Shown here: positions 47,484 through 51,150 of the stretch, piece by piece
Numbering within the stretch: position 1 is the first letter of the stretch
How the letters are laid out: every line of letters starts with the position of its first letter
Assembly: GCA_025054695.1 (NCBI GenBank)
Contig: JANWZI010000018.1
Span: 1-51,150, forward strand
Source: Myxococcota bacterium
Lineage (GTDB): Bacteria; Myxococcota_A; Polyangia; Polyangiales; JANWZI01
Length of the DNA stretch: 51,150 bases
Direction of reading: 5' to 3'
Notes under the pieces: model-generated
The model's input: the letters and a program-made list of their open reading frames with translations, nothing else
Databases searched by the model: none
What the model was told of the DNA's origin: nothing
Program-made: the position numbers and the translations under genes

Positions 47484-49358
47484 TCAATCGGCGACGGCGT
47501 GCAGGAACCAGCGACGGCGCGGTCGGTCGTAGTAGACCCACAGCAGCAGTCCGTCTGTGGTCTCGGCCCAGTAATAATCGCGTTCGACGTGACGGACCCA
47601 CCAGCCGCCAGACAGCCTGCAGGGGCCGTGCAGCCGGGCCGGGGACTGGAGGCGCGGCCCGCGCTCGGGAGCGTCGGGATCGCGTGGAGGCAGCGGCAGG
47701 GCCTTCGGCCACAGACGGCGCACGGGTGGGAGCGGCGCCGTCTCGTGGGCCTCGACGCGGGCGAGCGGCGCTCGGGGCTTCTGGTCGAACGGCTCGAGCG
47801 CGAAGCCGGCCTCGGGCAGGTGCGCCTCGCGCAGTCGGGCGCGCGCGACCGAGCGCGGTCCGAAAGCGGCTCGCACGCGCGCCAGGGCGCGATCGAGCGC
47901 GTGCAGGTCGCGGCGGCTCGCGCGCATCGCGGGCAGCTCGAGTTGCTCGGCGCGCCGCGCGGTCGTTTCGACCGACAGCTCGAGGCGGGCGACGGGGGCA
48001 GGCAGTTGCGCCGCCTCGAGCCGCAGTCGCAGCAGGTCGCACAGCAGCGTGACGTCGAGCGTGGGCTCGGCCGGGGCGATGCGCAGCACGAGACGGCGCG
48101 TGGCGAGACGGCGCGGTGCGTCCAGAGCCAGGGTGAGCTCGACGGCGCAGACGGCGTGGGCGCGCCGTGCCGTGCGCGCGAGGGCGCGGTCCAAGGCGCG
48201 CTTGGCCGCGAACAGCAGTCGCGTGCGGTCGTCGTCCGGCGGGTCGATCTCGCCCGACTCGACGATGGGCTCGTCGGGCGGATGGCCCTGCAATGGCAGG
48301 GGCAGATCGGCGCACGCGAGCGCGTGCAGGGCCGCGGCGGTGGAGCCGAGCCGCGCGCGCACCTCGTCCGCCGGCAGCGCGAGCAGCTGCCCGATGGTGC
48401 GGATGCCGAGCTCGTCGAGCGCCTGCAGCGCATCGCGGTCGAGCAGCGGAGCCATGCACGACAGCGGCACCGCCTCGAGCGCGCGTCGCTGCGAGCAGGG
48501 CTCACCGAGCAGCCGCGGTTCGCCGCGACCGTGCGCGAGGGCCGTCGCCACCGTCGCGAATCGCCCGAAGCCGACGACGAGCGCGCCGTGCAGCCCGCGC
48601 CCCGTCAAATAGCTGTGGACGAGTCGTGCCCAGCTCGCCGGCCCGCCGTACGACTTTTCGAATCCACGCGGATCGAGATGGAACGCGCAGGGCAATCGCG
48701 CCCCGTGCGGGCCGAGCGTGGGGAAGACGACCGGCTCGACGCGCGGCGAGAAGAGCCGCAGCGCAGCGGCCAGCTCCTCGTGCAGCGCCTCGACGCGGTG
48801 TCGTTCGACGACGCACGCGACGAGCGAGGGCAGCACCGCCCGTGCCGCGGCGAGCGACATGCCCTGCTGCAGGCCGGCGCGGCGAGCCGAGGCGCCGACG
48901 GCGAGCAGGGGAGCCGTGGGGCGATCCTCCGCGACGACGGCGAGCGGGGCGTCCCATCCGCGCGCCAGTCGCAGGCGGGCCAGTTGCAGCGCGGGGTCCG
49001 GCACGAGCAGCGTCGCGACGGTCGGCGCTTCGGTGGGCTCGCACGCCCGCGGCGCGGAGGTCAGTCGGGTGGAGCGACGACTGTGGCTCGGGCTCGGTCT
49101 CGGACTCTGACTCTGACTCGGGCTCGGGCTCTGACTCGGGCTCGGGCTCGGAATCAGGCGCGGTCTCGGGCTCGGACTCGGGCTCGGAATCAGGCGCGGG
49201 CTCTGACTCTGACTCGGGCTCGGGCTCTGACTCGGGCTCGAGACGCTCTCCCTGCCATCGGTCGGCAACCCCGTCGCGGCCTCGATGGCGCGCGCGGCGT
49301 CGCGATCGAATGAGTCGACCGGTGGCGTGCGTGGACGAGACGGAGCGAGCGGCTTCAC
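47484..49358 (-). CDS. imuB: ImuB, inactive Y-family polymerase-like mutasome adaptor, with repeat-encoded N-terminal segment
   Basis: A 624-residue frame. The ImuB core begins near residue 108 ([21 protein letters not shown]), followed by [27 protein letters not shown] and [17 protein letters not shown] text where active Y-polymerases have acidic residues. [25 protein letters not shown] is the thumb/HhH segment, and [20 protein letters not shown] closes the C-terminus. It bridges DnaE2 and the beta clamp. GTG 49358 overlaps the imuA stop (GTGA). From there the frame crosses array R5 (residues about 39-91, SPSQ-rich). No other good start lies before the core except TTG 49268, also upstream of the array. 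Confidence 0.85.
   Translation of the reverse strand: MKPLAPSRPRTPPVDSFDRDAARAIEAATGLPTDGRESVSSPSQSPSPSQSQSPRLIPSPSPSPRPRLIPSPSPSQSPSPSQSQSPRPSPSHSRRSTRLTSAPRACEPTEAPTVATLLVPDPALQLARLRLARGWDAPLAVVAEDRPTAPLLAVGASARRAGLQQGMSLAAARAVLPSLVACVVERHRVEALHEELAAALRLFSPRVEPVVFPTLGPHGARLPCAFHLDPRGFEKSYGGPASWARLVHSYLTGRGLHGALVVGFGRFATVATALAHGRGEPRLLGEPCSQRRALEAVPLSCMAPLLDRDALQALDELGIRTIGQLLALPADEVRARLGSTAAALHALACADLPLPLQGHPPDEPIVESGEIDPPDDDRTRLLFAAKRALDRALARTARRAHAVCAVELTLALDAPRRLATRRLVLRIAPAEPTLDVTLLCDLLRLRLEAAQLPAPVARLELSVETTARRAEQLELPAMRASRRDLHALDRALARVRAAFGPRSVARARLREAHLPEAGFALEPFDQKPRAPLARVEAHETAPLPPVRRLWPKALPLPPRDPDAPERGPRLQSPARLHGPCRLSGGWWVRHVERDYYWAETTDGLLLWVYYDRPRRRWFLHAVAD
49086..49243 (+). repeat. 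Hexanucleotide array R5, inside the imuB frame
   Basis: About 26 units of CTCGGN or CTCTGA. It contains internal duplications: GAATCAGGCGCGG at 49151 and 49187 (36 bp apart), and a roughly 40-bp block at 49105 and 49201 (96 bp apart). All offsets are multiples of 6, so the imuB reading frame survives. Confidence 0.95.
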
Positions 49359-50110
49359 GGCAACAGCTCCGGGGCGAGCGACTCGAGAGGCTCGAAGGGC
49401 TTCGTTCGGCCAAGCCGATCGCGTTCGACGCGCGGCTCGACGAGCAGACGCGTGTCGCAGCCACGTGCGCGGCGCGGTGCGATGCGCAGCGAGACGAGCG
49501 GACCCGTGTACGTGCCGCCGTCGGTCAGCAGCAGGACCGCGCTGTGATGTCTTCTCGCCAGTGCCGCGAGCCGGCTCTGCCAGCCCTCCGACAACTCGCC
49601 GGCATCGGCCGTGCGCTCCGCGTGCGTCGTCGCCCGCCTCGGTGCGTCCGGCCATGGATGGCTCGCACCGTGGGGCTCCGCCGTCACCAGGTCGAGCACC
49701 ACCAGCCCCACGGCTCCGGACCGCAGCACGATCTCGGCGGCGCGGCCCAGGCCCGCGGCGCCCGCCTCCTGGGGCACGAGCAGGAAGAGGAGCGCACCCA
49801 AGTCGACGCCGCGCGCGGCCAGATCCGGCGGATGAGGCAAGGGAGCGCGCGCACGCAGCGCCCACGCACAAGGCTCTCCATCGGCCTGGGCGTGGATCAC
49901 GCATGAGACGGCGACCGAGAGCCGGCCCGTGGGCAAGGGCGAGCGGATTTCGACGAGCCGACCGCGCACGGCGGCGCCCAGCACTTCGGGAACGCCGTGG
50001 GTATCGGCCGTGATCCGCGACGCGGGCGCGACGATCTGCGCGACCGAACGAAGGGCTTCGTGAAGGCGCCGCGGTTTATCGAAGCCGATCCGTACGGGGG
50101 GCCGTACCAC
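49355..50110 (-). CDS. imuA: ImuA, SOS mutagenesis RecA/SulA-like protein
   Basis: A 251-residue protein, divergent in sequence. Segments such as [56 protein letters not shown] and [19 protein letters not shown] fit the ImuA RecA-like fold, without a clear Walker A. Identification rests mainly on its place ahead of imuB and dnaE2. GTG 50110 is chosen because it lies 6 nt after a -10 in a promoter whose spacer holds a LexA-like box. An upstream GTG at 50146 would put that box inside the gene. Its stop overlaps the imuB start. Confidence 0.75.
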   Translation of the reverse strand: MVRPPVRIGFDKPRRLHEALRSVAQIVAPASRITADTHGVPEVLGAAVRGRLVEIRSPLPTGRLSVAVSCVIHAQADGEPCAWALRARAPLPHPPDLAARGVDLGALLFLLVPQEAGAAGLGRAAEIVLRSGAVGLVVLDLVTAEPHGASHPWPDAPRRATTHAERTADAGELSEGWQSRLAALARRHHSAVLLLTDGGTYTGPLVSLRIAPRRARGCDTRLLVEPRVERDRLGRTKPFEPLESLAPELLP

Positions 50111-50116
50111 GCGGCC

Positions 50117-50145
50117 ATGATACTGAACGGATGAACAGATGTCCA
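50117..50145 (-). promoter_or_regulatory. imuA promoter with LexA-like box in the spacer
   Basis: On the minus strand: TGGACA (50145-50140), a 17-nt spacer and TATCAT (50122-50117). The spacer contains CTGTTCATCCGTTCAG (50138-50123). With the next base T this matches 15 of 17 positions of the Myxococcus xanthus LexA consensus CTRHAMRYBYGTTCAGS, as I recall it. LexA bound here would block polymerase. The GTG follows the -10 by 6 nt. Confidence 0.7.
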
Positions 50146-50202
50146 CGGCGGTCGAGACGGCCTGACGAAGCGCGGACTGACGGAGTCCCGGGGCTGAAAG
50201 CC

Positions 50203-50510
50203 GAGTCCGAGTCCGAGTCCGAGACCGAGTCAGAGTCCGAGTCCGAGCCTGAGTCCGAGTCCGAGTCCGAGTCCGAGTCCGGGCCCGGCTCCGATCCCGA
50301 GCCTGAGCCCGAGACAAAGTCCGAGCCCGAGACCGAGTCAGAGTCCGAGTCCGAGCCTGAGTCCGAGTCCGAGTCCGAGTCCGAATCCGAGTCCGAGACC
50401 GGGTCAGAGACCGAGACCGAGTCCGAGTCTGAGTCTGAGACCGAGACCGAGACCGAGTCCGAGTCCGACACCCAGCCGGAGACCGAGTCCGAGCCCAACC
50501 CCGAGCGCCA
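50203..50510 (+). repeat. Hexanucleotide array R6 (GAGTCC), with 108-bp higher-order repeat
   Basis: About 51 units of GAGNCC fill most of the divergent gap between imuA and the threonine aldolase gene. A block beginning GAGACCGAGTCAGAGTCC at 50221 recurs at 50329, offset 108 bp (18 units). A + frame from ATG 50131 to 50526 (131 codons, almost only Ser/Glu in the array) is open but starts inside the imuA promoter. Confidence 0.95.
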
Positions 50511-50565
50511 GTTCACCTCGGGATGACCCAATGCACGGTGCGCGGGTGCGTGTACAGTTGCCCGC

Positions 50566-51150
50566 GTGTCGTTCCGGGTCGTCGATCTGCGGTCCGACAC
50601 CGTCACGCGACCGACGCCGGCGATGCGCCGCGCCATGGCGGACGCGGAAGTGGGCGACGACGTGTTCGGGGACGATCCGACGGTTCGTCGGCTCGAAGAG
50701 CGGGTCGCGGAGCTTCTGGGTAAGGCCGCGGCGCTGTTCGTGCCCACGGGCACCATGGCCAATCAGATCGCGGTTCAGCTCCACGCGCGGCGCGGCGACG
50801 AGGCACTCGCGCCCGAGGGGGCACACGTGGTCGTGTACGAGAGCGCTGCGGCCGCCGCATGGGGCGGCGTGCAGTTTCGCGAGATTGCAGGCGGCGGGCT
50901 GTTCGACGTCGAGGCAATGGAGCGGCTCGTGCAGCCCGACGCGTATTATCTCGCGCGGACGCGGCTGCTCGTCGTCGAGAACACGCACAATCGCGCGGGC
51001 GGGCGTATCTTCCCGCAGCCGGTGTTCGAACGCGTCGCGCGCCGGGCCCATGAACTGGGGCTGGCGGTACATCTGGACGGCGCGCGCTTGTGGAACGCTT
51101 CGGTCGCCACGGGGTGCAGTCCTGTGGATCTCGCGGCACCCGCCGACACC
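50566..51150 (+). CDS. Threonine aldolase (low-specificity type), 3' end beyond the window
   Basis: The first 195 residues of a PLP-dependent aldolase. Features: [28 protein letters not shown] (substrate region), [30 protein letters not shown] and [15 protein letters not shown] (PLP Asp region). The PLP lysine would come just after the window end. It cleaves L-threonine/allo-threonine to glycine and acetaldehyde. GTG 50566 lies 7 nt after TACAGT (50553-50558), a leaderless-like arrangement; array R6 ends 55 bp upstream. Confidence 0.9.
   Translation, partial: MSFRVVDLRSDTVTRPTPAMRRAMADAEVGDDVFGDDPTVRRLEERVAELLGKAAALFVPTGTMANQIAVQLHARRGDEALAPEGAHVVVYESAAAAAWGGVQFREIAGGGLFDVEAMERLVQPDAYYLARTRLLVVENTHNRAGGRIFPQPVFERVARRAHELGLAVHLDGARLWNASVATGCSPVDLAAPADT

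Noticed and set aside
47278..50510. Arrays considered as a CRISPR locus
   Set aside because: The unit is 6 bp with no spacers and no cas genes are nearby.
50131..50526. 131-codon Ser/Glu ORF across array R6
   Set aside because: Its ATG lies inside the imuA promoter/LexA region on the opposite strand, the array has no stops by nature, and no Shine-Dalgarno or -10 precedes it. It is recorded under the repeat rather than as a gene.

Overview
The window reads as a very GC-rich (about 70% by eye) chromosomal segment of a myxobacterium-like organism (Myxococcota; a Polyangia/Sandaracinaceae-type lineage is an inference). Support comes from a CFI-box secreted protein, DUF4266/DUF3570, AgmX/PglI-type C-terminal domains, a DUF4388 protein, a PilZ protein with receiver-like domains, a Ser/Thr kinase with a C-terminal anchor, many GTG starts, and many 4-bp GTGA/ATGA gene overlaps. 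No phage, IS element, tRNA, rRNA or CRISPR was seen.

Layout. 1-3776: the 3' fragment of an unknown gene next to a 23-nt G run, then a CFI-box protein and the DUF4266/DUF3570 envelope pair. 3742-8092: an RluA-type pseudouridine synthase divergent from dnaJ, an orphan FliI/SctN-type ATPase and a membrane protein. 8089-15173: an aromatic carotenoid cluster, crtY and a Rieske protein on + facing crtI-crtB-crtT-crtU on -. 15308-19720: recF, dnaN, dnaA and the putative origin. 19721-25525: an outer membrane protein, an ECF sigma/anti-sigma pair, a PHM-like copper lipoprotein, recN and an AgmX-like secreted protein. 25530-29010: lnt, a response regulator and bioA. 29105-32965: a lipoprotein and a TPR lipoprotein / small protein / FHA-AgmX operon resembling part of the myxobacterial Glt envelope machinery. 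33063-37924: Ser/Thr kinase, PilZ protein, thiE, a degenerate Fic protein and a TlpA-like thioredoxin. 38043-42959: a four-gene operon, DUF4388 protein, Omp85 protein, secreted protein, NtrY-like kinase. 43181-50110: an ornithine cyclodeaminase-family gene and the SOS mutagenesis operon imuA-imuB-dnaE2. 50566-end: the start of a threonine aldolase gene.

The most unusual feature is a dispersed hexanucleotide array (CTCGGN on one strand, NCCGAG on the other) at six gene junctions. Four of the six lie in about 7.5 kb around the imuA-imuB-dnaE2 operon. One array falls inside the inferred imuB reading frame. Another makes up most of a 67-codon acidic ORF that fits exactly between imuB and dnaE2, with a GTGA overlap onto dnaE2. 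The imuA promoter (TGGACA-17-TATCAT) has a near-match to the Myxococcus LexA box inside its spacer and a GTG start 6 nt after the -10. Several other genes show the same leaderless-like geometry.

All identifications come from reading motifs in translated sequence. No database search was possible, so unfamiliar genes are left as unknown.
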